Below are positions 7,787-15,860 of a stretch of 64,000 bases of DNA, piece after piece. The position numbers and the translations under genes were made by a program. Numbering within the stretch: the stretch's first letter is position 1; every line of letters starts with the position of its first letter. The notes beneath the pieces are model-generated. The model was not told the origin of the DNA. It worked only from the letters and a program-made list of their open reading frames with translations, and made no database searches. The stretch covers positions 5,996,501 to 6,060,500 of the forward strand of contig NZ_JACHMZ010000001.1 of the NCBI RefSeq assembly GCF_014205165.1, given 5' to 3'. Source of the DNA: Micromonospora carbonacea (GTDB lineage: Bacteria > Actinomycetota > Actinomycetes > Mycobacteriales > Micromonosporaceae).

Positions 7787-8603
7787 GCGGGTCGCGGTGC
7801 GCAAGACGTACAAGCTCTTCATCGGCGGGAAGTTCCCGCGCAGCGAGTCGGGACGGTCGTATCTCGTGCAGGACTCCAACGTGTCGCTGGCCTCCCGCAA
7901 GGACGCCCGGGACGCCGTCGTCGCCGCCCGCGCCGCCGTGCAGGGGTGGGCCGGGGCGACCGCGTACAACCGGGGTCAGATCCTCTACCGGGTCGCCGAG
8001 ATGCTGGAGGGCCGCCGCGAGCAGTTCGTGGCCCTGGGCGTGCCGGGCGACGAGGTCGACGCGGCGATCGACCGCTGGGTCTGGTACGCGGGCTGGGCCG
8101 ACAAGCTCCCCCAGGTCTACGGCGGCGCGAACCCGGTCGCCGGGCCGTACTTCAACCTGTCCGCGCCCGAGCCGACGGGCGTGGTGGCCGTGGTGGCCCC
8201 GGCGGCCCCGGCGCTGCTCGGCCTGGTCAGCGTGATCGCCCCGGCGATCGTCACCGGCAACACGGTGGTGGCGGCGGCCTCCCCGACCGAGCCGCTGGCG
8301 GCGGTGACCCTGGCCGAGGTGCTGGCCACCTCCGACCTGCCGGGCGGGGTGGTGAACGTCCTCACCGGCGCGCTCACCGAGACCGTGCCGACGCTGGCCG
8401 CGCACATGGACGTCAACGCGATCGACCTGACCGGGGTGGCCGACGCGGCGCTCGCCGCCGAGCTGGAGGTCAAGGCGGCGGAGAACCTGAAGCGGGTGCT
8501 CCGGCCGGCCGCGGCCGACCACGACTGGCACGCCGACCCGGGCGTCACGCGGATGACGGCGCTGCTGGAGACGAAGACGGTGTGGCATCCCAAGGGGGTC
8601 TAG
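7779..8603 (+). CDS. Vestigial aldehyde dehydrogenase-like protein (ALDH16 C-terminal half)
   Basis: A 274-residue protein with the N-terminal and NAD-binding segments of aldehyde dehydrogenases (YKLFIGGKFPRSESGRSY, WVWYAGWADKLPQVYGG, GNTVVAAASPTEPLAAVTL). It has no ELGGK glutamate, no catalytic Cys motif and no C-terminal catalytic domain; a normal family member has 450-500 residues. The frame is intact and overlaps the preceding gene by 8 bp (ATGTCTGA), so it looks like a maintained pseudoenzyme rather than a decayed gene. Known ALDH16 proteins have exactly such a non-catalytic second domain fused to a catalytic one. A complex between the two proteins is inferred. A large hairpin follows the stop codon by 7 nt. 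Confidence 0.88.
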   Translation: MSERVAVRKTYKLFIGGKFPRSESGRSYLVQDSNVSLASRKDARDAVVAARAAVQGWAGATAYNRGQILYRVAEMLEGRREQFVALGVPGDEVDAAIDRWVWYAGWADKLPQVYGGANPVAGPYFNLSAPEPTGVVAVVAPAAPALLGLVSVIAPAIVTGNTVVAAASPTEPLAAVTLAEVLATSDLPGGVVNVLTGALTETVPTLAAHMDVNAIDLTGVADAALAAELEVKAAENLKRVLRPAAADHDWHADPGVTRMTALLETKTVWHPKGV

Positions 8604-8610
8604 CTTGTGG

Positions 8611-8684
8611 GGTTTTCGGGGGGAGCCCACCCGCTCCGGGCGGTCAGGCTTGATCCCTCCGCGGGCGGGCTCCCCCCGAAAACC
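8611..8684 (+). terminator. Large hairpin with conserved 26-nt loop, copy 1
   Basis: A 24-bp stem (8611-8634 pairing with 8661-8684, one A-C mismatch) encloses a 26-nt loop containing GGTCAGGCTTGATCCCT. It begins 7 nt after the stop codon of the vestigial dehydrogenase, so a terminator role is likely. The loop is the same as the loop of the hairpin at 28781-28854 although the stems are unrelated. No T-run follows. Confidence 0.8.
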
Positions 8685-8701
8685 TGACCTGGGCCGAGCC
8701 G

Positions 8702-8760
8702 CGTGAGGGTTACGGCTCACGTGTGCTGCCGTGGGACGGGTCTACTACGGGGGGTAGGAT
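8702..8760 (+). promoter_or_regulatory. Promoter and inverted repeats upstream of blaI
   Basis: TAGGAT at 8755-8760 lies 6 nt before the GTG start, fitting a leaderless mRNA. An inverted repeat CGTGAG/CTCACG (8702-8721) and a CTAC...GTAG pair overlapping the -10 are candidate operators. BlaI-family repressors usually repress their own gene through such sites. Confidence 0.45.
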
Positions 8761-8766
8761 TCATGC

Positions 8767-9240
8767 GTGACGCGGCTGGGTGATCTTGAGCGGGCGGTGA
8801 TGGACGTGCTGTGGGACACCGTCCCGGGCACGTCGGACGGGGCGACCGTGCGCGAGGTCGCCGAGGCCCTCGACGGCCGCGAGCTGGCGTACACCACGGT
8901 GATGACCGTGCTGGACCGGCTCGCCGGCAAGGGCATGGTGCGCCGCCAGCGGGAGGGGCGGGCCTGGCGCTACCAGGCCGCGGCCAGCCGCGAGGCGCAC
9001 ATCGCCCAGCTCATGCTCGACGCCCTGGACCTCGGCGGCAGCCGGGACGCCGCGCTGGTGCGCTTCGCCCGGTCGGTGACCGGCACCGAGGCCGAGGTGC
9101 TGCGCGCCGCCCTCGGCGCCGAGGCGGCCGCCCCGCCGGCCGAGCGCGCCGGGGCGGGACCGCTGGCCGACCGGGTCGACGCCCCCCGGGCCGACCGAGC
9201 CGGGCAGCCCGCCCTCGCCGACGAGGCGACGGACCGGTAG
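8767..9240 (+). CDS. blaI: BlaI/MecI/CopY-family transcriptional repressor
   Basis: A 157-residue winged-helix repressor. The N-terminal domain (LGDLERAVMDVLWDTVPG, ELAYTTVMTVLDRLAGKGMV, RQREGRAWRYQ) is typical of the family, followed by a dimerisation helix region ending near residue 120. The last ~35 residues are a disordered Ala/Arg-rich tail. It is followed 10 bp later by an M56 membrane peptidase gene, the classic BlaI-BlaR1 arrangement in which the peptidase cleaves the repressor on a signal. In actinobacteria such pairs often control respiratory or envelope genes rather than beta-lactamase. The cydDC genes downstream are candidate targets. Confidence 0.92.
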   Translation: MTRLGDLERAVMDVLWDTVPGTSDGATVREVAEALDGRELAYTTVMTVLDRLAGKGMVRRQREGRAWRYQAAASREAHIAQLMLDALDLGGSRDAALVRFARSVTGTEAEVLRAALGAEAAAPPAERAGAGPLADRVDAPRADRAGQPALADEATDR

Positions 9241-9250
9241 GGCCGGCGTC

Positions 9251-10156
9251 ATGGCGTACGCCGTGCACTTCGCCGGGGCGGTCCTGGCCTGCTACCTGAC
9301 GGCGCAGGTCCTGGCGGCGTCGACCTGGACGTGGCGGGCCCCCCGGGTGGCGATCGTCTGCTGGCAGGCGGTCGGGCTGGCGCTGGGGCTCTCCGCGATG
9401 GGCCTGCCGATGGCGCTCGGCGTGGCCCCGTACGACCGGCCCACCGGAGGCGCGCTGCTCGCCCTGGCCGACGACCTGGCCCACGGCACCCTGCCGGCCG
9501 GGCTCGGCGCGGTCCACCTCGGCCTCGTCGGGGTCGGCTTCGGCATCGGGGCGGTGCTGCTCGCCACGACGGTACGCAGCGTGCACGCCACCGTCCGGGC
9601 CCAGCGGCGGCACCGGGACCTGCTCGCCCTGGTGGCCCGGCGGGACCCGGAGGTGCCCGGGGCGCTGGTACTGGACCACCCGGGCGCGGCGGCCTACTGC
9701 CTGCCGGGCGTGCGGCCCCGGGTGGTGGTCAGCGCCGGGGCGCTGAGCATGCTCGACCGGGCCGAGTTGGCGGCGGTGCTGACCCACGAGCGGGCGCACG
9801 CGCAGGAGCGGCACGACCTCGTGCTGCTGCCGTTCACCGCGCTGTGCCGGGCGCTGCCCTGGTTCCGCTGGGTGCGCGACGCGCACGAGCGGGTCGCGCT
9901 GCTGGTCGAGATGCGCGCCGACGACAAGGCCCGCGAGGTGCACGCCGAGGCGCCCCTGGCGGGGGCGCTGCGCCGGTTCGCGGCGGCCGGCCACCGGATC
10001 ACCCCGGCCGGCACGCTCGGGCTCGGCGACCGGGACCTGGACGTACGCGTCCAGCGGCTGCTGGTCGCCGACCGGCCACCCCGGCTGCTCGGGGCCGCCG
10101 CGCTGACCGTGGCGGCCAACCTGGTCGCGCTGCCGGTCTCCCTCTTCCTGAGCTGA
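9251..10156 (+). CDS. M56-family membrane metallopeptidase (BlaR1-like, no sensor domain)
   Basis: A 301-residue integral membrane protease. Predicted membrane spans lie at about residues 3-23, 31-55, 80-105 and 270-300. The zinc site HERAH is near residues 179-183, with a distal acidic site in EMRADDKARE. It lacks the penicillin-binding sensor domain of BlaR1, as most actinobacterial M56 proteins do. Its partner and probable substrate is the BlaI-like repressor encoded 10 bp upstream. The signal that activates it cannot be seen from the sequence. A 17-bp inverted repeat starts 11 bp after its stop. Confidence 0.88.
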   Translation: MAYAVHFAGAVLACYLTAQVLAASTWTWRAPRVAIVCWQAVGLALGLSAMGLPMALGVAPYDRPTGGALLALADDLAHGTLPAGLGAVHLGLVGVGFGIGAVLLATTVRSVHATVRAQRRHRDLLALVARRDPEVPGALVLDHPGAAAYCLPGVRPRVVVSAGALSMLDRAELAAVLTHERAHAQERHDLVLLPFTALCRALPWFRWVRDAHERVALLVEMRADDKAREVHAEAPLAGALRRFAAAGHRITPAGTLGLGDRDLDVRVQRLLVADRPPRLLGAAALTVAANLVALPVSLFLS

Positions 10157-10167
10157 ATCCCCGCTTC

Positions 10168-10260
10168 CGTTGATCATGTCGGCGAGCAGCGGCAGATCAT
10201 GTCGGCGGGCTGGCGGGATCCGGCGGCCGGGACACCGCCACGACGCCGACATGATCAACG
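10168..10260. repeat. GTTGATCATG palindromic intergenic repeat
   Basis: CGTTGATCATGTCGGCG (10168-10184) and its exact reverse complement (10244-10260) frame about 59 bp, which also contains a second direct copy of GATCATGTCGGCG near 10195. The layout resembles REP-like non-autonomous elements of Micromonosporaceae whose tips carry GTTGATCATG; that comparison is from memory. It begins between the M56 gene and the short ORF ahead of cydD and includes the first bases of that ORF. Confidence 0.75.
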
Positions 10261-10364
10261 ACCTCCTGGCGCTGCCGCTCCTGCCGGCCCTACTAGGCTT
10301 CCAGGCGATGTGCTGGTGGGTGTTCCGGGGACGGACCGACGGCAGGACACCGGTGTACCGGTGA
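10251..10364 (+). CDS. Short hydrophobic ORF: possible relic of CydB C-terminus
   Basis: Thirty-seven codons, overlapping the cydD start as GTGA. The peptide is hydrophobic, then basic, ending LPALLGFQAMCWWVFRG and a short polar tail. This resembles the end of CydB (cytochrome bd subunit II), where a last membrane helix runs into YWVFR-type residues just before a cydD gene. The start codon lies inside the palindromic repeat. It could be the remnant left after deletion of cydAB, a functional single-span subunit like CydX, or chance. It has no clear ribosome binding site. Confidence 0.4.
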   Translation: MINDLLALPLLPALLGFQAMCWWVFRGRTDGRTPVYR

Positions 10365-12223
10365 ACCGCCGTCCCTTCGACCCGCGTCTGCTGCGTCGGG
10401 TCCCCGCGGCCCGACGCGACCTCGCCGTGCTCGCGGTCCTCGGCGGGCTGACGGCGCTGCTGGTCGTGGGGCAGGCCACCGCCCTGGCCACGGTGCTGGC
10501 CAGCGCGCTCGACGGGCGGCTGGCCCGGCCGGCGCTCGCCGGGTTCCTGGCCGCCGTGGCCGGCCGGGCGCTGGTCGCCTGGGCGCAGGGCACGGTGGCG
10601 GCGCGGGCCGCCGCGACGGTCAAGGCCGCGCTGCGGGCCGACCTGCTCGCCGCCGTCGGCCGGCACGGGCCCGGCTGGGTCGCCGGGCAGCGGGCCGGGC
10701 AACTCGCCACGCTGGCCGGGCGCGGGCTGGACGCCCTGGACGCGTACTTCACCGGCTACCTGCCGCAGCTCGTGCTCAGCGTCACCGTGCCGGTGGCCGT
10801 GCTGGCCCGGATCACCTTCGCCGACTGGGGCTCGGCCGTCATCATCGCGCTGACCCTGCCGCTGATCCCGGTCTTCGGCGCGCTGCTCGGCTGGCAGGCG
10901 CAGGCCGCCACCGAGCGGCAGTGGCGGCGGCTGTCGACGCTGGGCGGGCACTTCCTCGACATGGTCGCCGGGCTGCCCACGCTGCGCGCGTTCGGCCGGG
11001 CCCACAGCCAGGTCGAGGTGGTCCGCCGGATGGCCGACGGGCACCGGGCCGCGACGATGCGGACGCTGCGGATCGCATTCCTGTCCGCGCTGGTGCTGGA
11101 GCTGGTCGCCACGCTGTCGGTGGCGCTGGTGGCGGTGCCGGTCGGCATCCGGCTGCTCGGCGGCGGGATCACGCTCGCCACCGCGCTGCTGGTGCTGCTG
11201 CTCACCCCGGAGGCGTACCTCCCGCTGCGGGCGGCCGGCAGCCGGTTCCACGCCAGCATGGAGGGGCTCACCGCGCTGGACGAGGCGCTGACCCTCTCCG
11301 CCACCGACCCGGGCGCCCCCGCCGGGCCTACGGCCGCCGCGACGCCCGCCGGGGCGCGGCCCGCCCCCGACGGGCGCGGCGAGATCCGGTTCGAGGGCGT
11401 GACCGTCGCGTACGAGCGGACCGTGGCGCTGCGGGACGTCACGCTGACGATCCGGCCCGGCGAGCGGATCGCGATCGTCGGGCCGAGCGGGGCGGGCAAG
11501 AGCACCCTGCTCAACCTGCTGCTCGGCTTCGTCGCCCCGACGTCCGGGCGGGTCACCGTCGGCGGCGTCGACCTGGCCGCCGCCGACCGCGACGGCTGGC
11601 GGCGTCAGGTCGCCTGGGTGCCGCAGCGGGCCCACCTCTTCGCCGCACCGCTCGCCGACAACATCCGGCTCGGCGCTCCCGGCACGCCCGCCGCCGCGCT
11701 CGCCGACGCGGTCACCGACGCCGCGCTGGACGAGGTGGTCGCCGCCCTGCCCGACGGGCTCGACACCGTGCTCGGCGAGCGCGGGCACGGCCTGTCCAGC
11801 GGCCAGCGGCAGCGGGTCGCGCTGGCGCGGGCGTTCCTGCGGGACGCGCCGGTGGTGCTGCTGGACGAGCCGACCGCGCGGCTGGACACCGCCAGCGAGG
11901 CCGGGGTGCTGGCCGCCACCCGTCGGCTCGTCGCCGGGCGGACCGCCCTGCTGGTGGCCCACCGCCCGGCGCTGCTCGCCGACGCCGACCGGATCCTGCG
12001 GATCGACGACGGACGGGTCACGGAGCTGACCCCCGGCGCAACGGCTCCCGGCCCGGCGGCTCCCGGTGCGGCAGTTCCCGGCGCAACGGCTCCCGGCCCA
12101 GCAGCGCCCGGCGCAGCAGCGCCCGGCCCAGCAGTTCCCGACTCGGCGGCTTCCGGCCCAGCGGCTTGCGGTCCCGGCGCGGGGGTGGCCGCCGCGCCGG
12201 CCGGAGAGGAGGCGGCCCGATGA
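10361..12223 (+). CDS. cydD: Thiol reductant ABC exporter subunit CydD
   Basis: A 620-residue half-transporter with an N-terminal membrane domain of six predicted helices (about residues 15-310) and a C-terminal ATPase: Walker A GPSGAGKST near 374, signature LSSGQRQR near 478 and Walker B VVLLDEP. With CydC it exports cysteine and glutathione to the periplasm in characterised bacteria and is needed for cytochrome bd assembly. The GTG overlaps the stop of the short upstream ORF. The last ~60 residues are an unusual low-complexity tail of APG-containing repeats beyond the ATPase. No cydAB genes are present in this window. Confidence 0.9.
   Translation: MNRRPFDPRLLRRVPAARRDLAVLAVLGGLTALLVVGQATALATVLASALDGRLARPALAGFLAAVAGRALVAWAQGTVAARAAATVKAALRADLLAAVGRHGPGWVAGQRAGQLATLAGRGLDALDAYFTGYLPQLVLSVTVPVAVLARITFADWGSAVIIALTLPLIPVFGALLGWQAQAATERQWRRLSTLGGHFLDMVAGLPTLRAFGRAHSQVEVVRRMADGHRAATMRTLRIAFLSALVLELVATLSVALVAVPVGIRLLGGGITLATALLVLLLTPEAYLPLRAAGSRFHASMEGLTALDEALTLSATDPGAPAGPTAAATPAGARPAPDGRGEIRFEGVTVAYERTVALRDVTLTIRPGERIAIVGPSGAGKSTLLNLLLGFVAPTSGRVTVGGVDLAAADRDGWRRQVAWVPQRAHLFAAPLADNIRLGAPGTPAAALADAVTDAALDEVVAALPDGLDTVLGERGHGLSSGQRQRVALARAFLRDAPVVLLDEPTARLDTASEAGVLAATRRLVAGRTALLVAHRPALLADADRILRIDDGRVTELTPGATAPGPAAPGAAVPGATAPGPAAPGAAAPGPAVPDSAASGPAACGPGAGVAAAPAGEEAAR
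12039..12175 (+). repeat. Tandem repeats encoding the APG tail of CydD
   Basis: Roughly 15-bp units of the form GGCTCCCGGCCCGGC, with substitutions, encode repeating (P/A)AAPG pentapeptides at the end of cydD. This kind of repeat changes length by slippage. Confidence 0.7.
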
Positions 12224-14085
12224 GCACCGGCGGGGAGGCCCGGGCCGCCGAGCGGGCCGTGCTGCGGCTGGCCCGGCCGTACCTGGGCCGGCTGGTCGGC
12301 GCGGGGCTGCTCGCCGCCGCCACCGAGTTCGCCGGGTTGGCCCTGATGGCCACCGCCACCTGGCTGCTGATGAGCGCCGCCGGCCGGCCGCCGCTGGACC
12401 GGCTCACCGTGGCCATCGTCGCGGTGCGGGCGCTGGCGATCAGCCGGGGCGTGTTCCGCTACACCGAGCGACTCGCCGGCCACGACGCCGTGCTGCGGAT
12501 GATCACCGACGTCCGGGCCGGGGTCTTCGCCGCCCTGGCCGCCCGGCGCGACGCCGCCCGGCAACGCACCGGGGACGCGCTGAGCCGGCTCGTGTCCGAC
12601 GTGGAGGCCGTGCAGGACCTGCTGCTGCGGGTGCTCGTCCCGGGGGCCGCCGCCGCGACGGTCGGCGTGCTGGCCGTGGCCGGGGCCGCCGTCGTGTCGC
12701 TCCCCGCCGCCGGGGTGCTGGCGCTGGGCCTGCTCGTCGCCGGGGTGGCCCTGCCGCTCGCGGCCACCGCGCTGACCCGGCACGCCGCCGACCAGGTGGC
12801 TCCGCTGCGCGGCGCGCTCGCCACGGACGCCGTGGACCTCACCCACGGCGCGGCCGACCTGGCCGCGTTCGGGGCGACCGGGCACGCGCTGGCCGCCGCC
12901 GACGACCGGGCCCGCCGGCTGGCCCGGCTGGAACGGCGGCTCGCCGCGACCGGCTTCGCCGTGGACGCCGCCGGGGTGCTGATCGCCGGGGCGACCGCCG
13001 GCGCGGTGGTGGTCACCGCGCTGCGCGGCGGCGTCGGCGGGGTGCTGGTCGGCGTGCTCGCGGTGGGTTCGCTGGCCGCCGTCGAGGTGGCGCTCGCACT
13101 GGTCGGGGCCGCCCGGCAGCGCACCCAGCTGCGGGCCGGCCTGGTCCGGGTGGCCGCCCTGCTGACCGCCCCGGAGACCGGCGGAGCCGGCGGTGCGGGC
13201 ACCGGCGGGACCGGAGCCACGGCCGGCGGAGCGGGCACCGGCGGGAGCGGGGCCCGCACCGGGGACGGCGGGGCCGCTCCGGCCGCCGGTGCCACCGCCA
13301 CCGCCGTCGGCCCGGCCCCGCACGACGTGCGCTTCGACGAGGTCACCGTGCGGTACCGGGCCGGTGCCGCCCCGGCCCTCGACCGGTTCACCCTCGACCT
13401 GCCGGCCGGCCGCCGGATCGCCGTGGTCGGGCCGAGCGGCGCCGGCAAGAGCACCCTCGCCGCCGTCCTCACCGGCACGGTGCACCCGGCGGAGGGCCGG
13501 GTCACCCTCGACGGGGCCGACCTGTCGGCGTACCCGGAAGAGGAGGTGCCCCGGGCCGTCGGCGGCCTGCTCGCCGAGGCGTACGTCTTCCACGCCACGG
13601 TCCGGGAGAACCTGCTGCTCGGTCGGCCCGCCGCCGACGAGGCGGCGCTGACCGCCGCGACCCGGGCGGCCGGGCTGCTGGACTGGGTACGCGCCCAACC
13701 GGCCGGCTGGGACACGGTGGTCGGCGAGGAGGGCGGTCAGCTCTCCGGCGGCCAGCGGCAGCGTCTCGCGCTGGCCCGGGCGCTGCTCGCCGCGCCCGGG
13801 GTGCTGGTGCTCGACGAGCCGACCGAAGGGCTCGACCCGGCCGCCGCCGACGCGGTGCTCGCCTCGGCGCTCGCGGCGACCCCCGCCGGGCACTCGGTGC
13901 TGCTGATCAGCCACCGGCTCAGCGGGCTCGCCGGCCTCGACGAGATCGTGGTGCTCGACGCCGGCCGGGTGGTCCAGCGCGGCCGGCACGACGAGCTGGT
14001 CGCCGCGCCGGGCTGGTACCGGGACCAGTGGCTGCTCCAGGAGGCGGCCGAGCGCGGTTACCTGGCGCTGACGCCCCGCCCCTGA
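12220..14085 (+). CDS. cydC: Thiol reductant ABC exporter subunit CydC
   Basis: A 621-residue partner of CydD. The membrane domain (about residues 15-310) includes RGVFRYTERLAGHDAVLR and the SRLVSDVEAVQDLLLRVLVP segment typical of CydC. A Gly/Thr-rich linker of about 45 residues precedes the ATPase domain, with Walker A GPSGAGKST near 404, LSGGQRQR and LVLDEPTEGLDP. Start ATG overlaps the cydD stop (ATGA), indicating coupled translation and an obligate heterodimer. Downstream there is no further gene on this strand for about 700 bp. Confidence 0.92.
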   Translation: MSTGGEARAAERAVLRLARPYLGRLVGAGLLAAATEFAGLALMATATWLLMSAAGRPPLDRLTVAIVAVRALAISRGVFRYTERLAGHDAVLRMITDVRAGVFAALAARRDAARQRTGDALSRLVSDVEAVQDLLLRVLVPGAAAATVGVLAVAGAAVVSLPAAGVLALGLLVAGVALPLAATALTRHAADQVAPLRGALATDAVDLTHGAADLAAFGATGHALAAADDRARRLARLERRLAATGFAVDAAGVLIAGATAGAVVVTALRGGVGGVLVGVLAVGSLAAVEVALALVGAARQRTQLRAGLVRVAALLTAPETGGAGGAGTGGTGATAGGAGTGGSGARTGDGGAAPAAGATATAVGPAPHDVRFDEVTVRYRAGAAPALDRFTLDLPAGRRIAVVGPSGAGKSTLAAVLTGTVHPAEGRVTLDGADLSAYPEEEVPRAVGGLLAEAYVFHATVRENLLLGRPAADEAALTAATRAAGLLDWVRAQPAGWDTVVGEEGGQLSGGQRQRLALARALLAAPGVLVLDEPTEGLDPAAADAVLASALAATPAGHSVLLISHRLSGLAGLDEIVVLDAGRVVQRGRHDELVAAPGWYRDQWLLQEAAERGYLALTPRP

Positions 14086-14809
14086 GCCGGCTCCGGGATT
14101 CCCCGGGCGCGCCGCCCGCCGGCCGGGCCGGCACAGGCTCCGTCGGAGCAGACCCCGGGCGCGGCCGCGTTCCACGGGCGACGGAAGCCGGAGGCTCCCT
14201 GACGCGCCGGCGTCCCGCGCGCCCGTTCGTCACCCATCGCAACCGGGACCGCCCGACGCGCCCACGTCCGCTCCCTCCTTTGTTCTGCACCCGAATACGC
14301 AACGGTTGACGCAGGGTGACCACGCGCCGGACCCGAACCGGCGCACCCGGTTCCCATCCGCGCAGCCGGCCAGGCGTTGCGCGGATGGTGCAGAGCAAAG
14401 GGGTGGACAAGTCATCCCGGTCGAGTCCATCGACCGTCACGCAGAGCAAGCCATGTCCTCTCGACGACAGCTGCCGCCGACCGTCACCAAGAGTGACCGG
14501 GGCGCAGCGGGTGGGGGCGCGGGGCAGGCACGGGGGATGGCGGGACAGGTCGGGCCCGCAGCAGCGGGGGTGTCGCCGCGAAACTGCCGACGGTTTCGCG
14601 GGACTTCCGCCAGCCGGCCCGCTCCCCGGCGAGAGCACGGCGGTCGCGCGGGGACCCGCCCATAGGCACCTGCCACTTGTGAGCCACGCGGACCGGCACC
14701 GGGGTGCGGGCACCGGCCTCCCGGAGTCGCACACTAGGGTATGTGCCCAGAGTCACTCGGCGGCCGGAGACGCCGCCGGGTGGGCAGCCCGAAGCACACG
14801 GAGGTCAGC
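14086..14809. other. Gene-poor intergenic region upstream of the acidic hypothetical gene
   Basis: About 720 bp with no convincing gene on either strand. It holds an 11-bp inverted repeat (CCATCCGCGCA at 14354-14364 with its complement at 14378-14388). A TAGGGT hexamer at 14735-14740 could be the -10 of the next gene, giving a leader of about 65 nt that ends in a good ribosome binding site. Short open frames here have no recognisable domains. Confidence 0.5.
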
Positions 14810-15796
14810 GTGGCCCGCCAGTCGCCCCAACGGCCCGACGCCGACGAGCCCGAGCTCGACGAGACCGACGGCACCCTCGACGAGGTCGAGGAGGACGCCG
14901 AGCGCCCGTCGGCGCGCGAAGCCGACCGCGCGCTCTGGGACGAGCTGCGGATCGACCCGGTCGAGATCGCCCTGCCCGCTGGCACCGGCTTCACGCTGCG
15001 GGCGTACCGACCGGCACGGGAGCTGACCCCGACCGACGTCGCCGAGCGCGACCAGGACGACCCGTTCCTGGCCCGCAGGCAGGCGGTCGAGACCGACGAC
15101 GAGGACGACGACGAGGTCGTCATCCTCGACGAGGAGCTGGCCGCCGAGTTCGCCGAGGCCGACGCCGAGGAGGCCGAGGAGGCGGACGGGAAGTCCCGCC
15201 GCCGCAAGCCGACCGCCGACGGCGGCGTCAGCGACACCGCAGACGGCGACGCCGACGCCGAGGCGACGGAGGAACCGGACGACGCCGAGGACGAGGACGA
15301 GGCGGGCGACGAGGAGGTGCCGGTCTTCCTCAGCCACCGGGGCAAGTTGCTGCTGTTCAAGACGCCCGAGTCGCTCGTCAGCTTCGTCAGGTCCGGCGCG
15401 CCCAACGACATGTCTCAACTGGACAGCTGGAATGAACTGTCCGAACGGGTGGAACCGGCCGACATCGTCCCGCTCGACGAGGACACCTACGAGCTCGACC
15501 TGGTCGTGGAGAACCTGCGGGGCGGGCACGACACCTGGGACTCGACCCTGCTGATCGAGGCCGGCGAGGTGGCCCGGGACATCGCGTACGCGCTGCGGCT
15601 GCCCGCGGTGCTGGACATGCTCTCCGCCGGCTCCAGCCTCGACGACCTGGACGAAGCCCTGCGGGCCACCGCAAACGGCGGGATCGGGGGCTTCCTCGGT
15701 CGGCGTCGGCTCAAGAAGATCGGCGCGCAGACGGCGAGTCTCGGGTGGCGCACCATTGTCGGCAAGATCTCTGCGGTCGTGGACTGGCGCGACTGA
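14810..15796 (+). CDS. Acidic conserved hypothetical protein
   Basis: A 328-residue protein I do not recognise. The first ~175 residues are very acidic and probably disordered (long runs of Asp and Glu). The last ~150 look folded, starting EVPVFLSHRGKLLLFKTPES and continuing through WNELSERVEPADIVPLDED and LRLPAVLDMLSAGSSLDDLD to a basic end (GRRRLKKIGAQ). GTG at 14810 is set by GGAGGT six nt upstream. It has no signal peptide or membrane span. The next gene starts 64 bp later on the same strand, so the two are probably co-transcribed and may act together. Confidence 0.8.
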   Translation: MARQSPQRPDADEPELDETDGTLDEVEEDAERPSAREADRALWDELRIDPVEIALPAGTGFTLRAYRPARELTPTDVAERDQDDPFLARRQAVETDDEDDDEVVILDEELAAEFAEADAEEAEEADGKSRRRKPTADGGVSDTADGDADAEATEEPDDAEDEDEAGDEEVPVFLSHRGKLLLFKTPESLVSFVRSGAPNDMSQLDSWNELSERVEPADIVPLDEDTYELDLVVENLRGGHDTWDSTLLIEAGEVARDIAYALRLPAVLDMLSAGSSLDDLDEALRATANGGIGGFLGRRRLKKIGAQTASLGWRTIVGKISAVVDWRD

Positions 15797-15860
15797 CGCG
15801 TTCCAGGGAGCATCAGTCTCTGGCAGAGAAAGACCTCAGTCCCGGGAGGAGGACGACGCC

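Noticed and set aside
8767..10156. Beta-lactam resistance locus
   Set aside because: BlaI and M56 are present but the peptidase has no penicillin-binding sensor domain and no beta-lactamase gene is nearby.
9011..14175. Two frames of 983 and 856 codons on the reverse strand over blaI-cydDC
   Set aside because: No domain, extreme composition, and fully covered by recognisable M56, CydD and CydC genes.
14086..14809. Short genes on either strand in the gap after cydC
   Set aside because: Open frames are Arg/Pro/Gly-rich with no ribosome binding site or recognisable domain; treated as intergenic.
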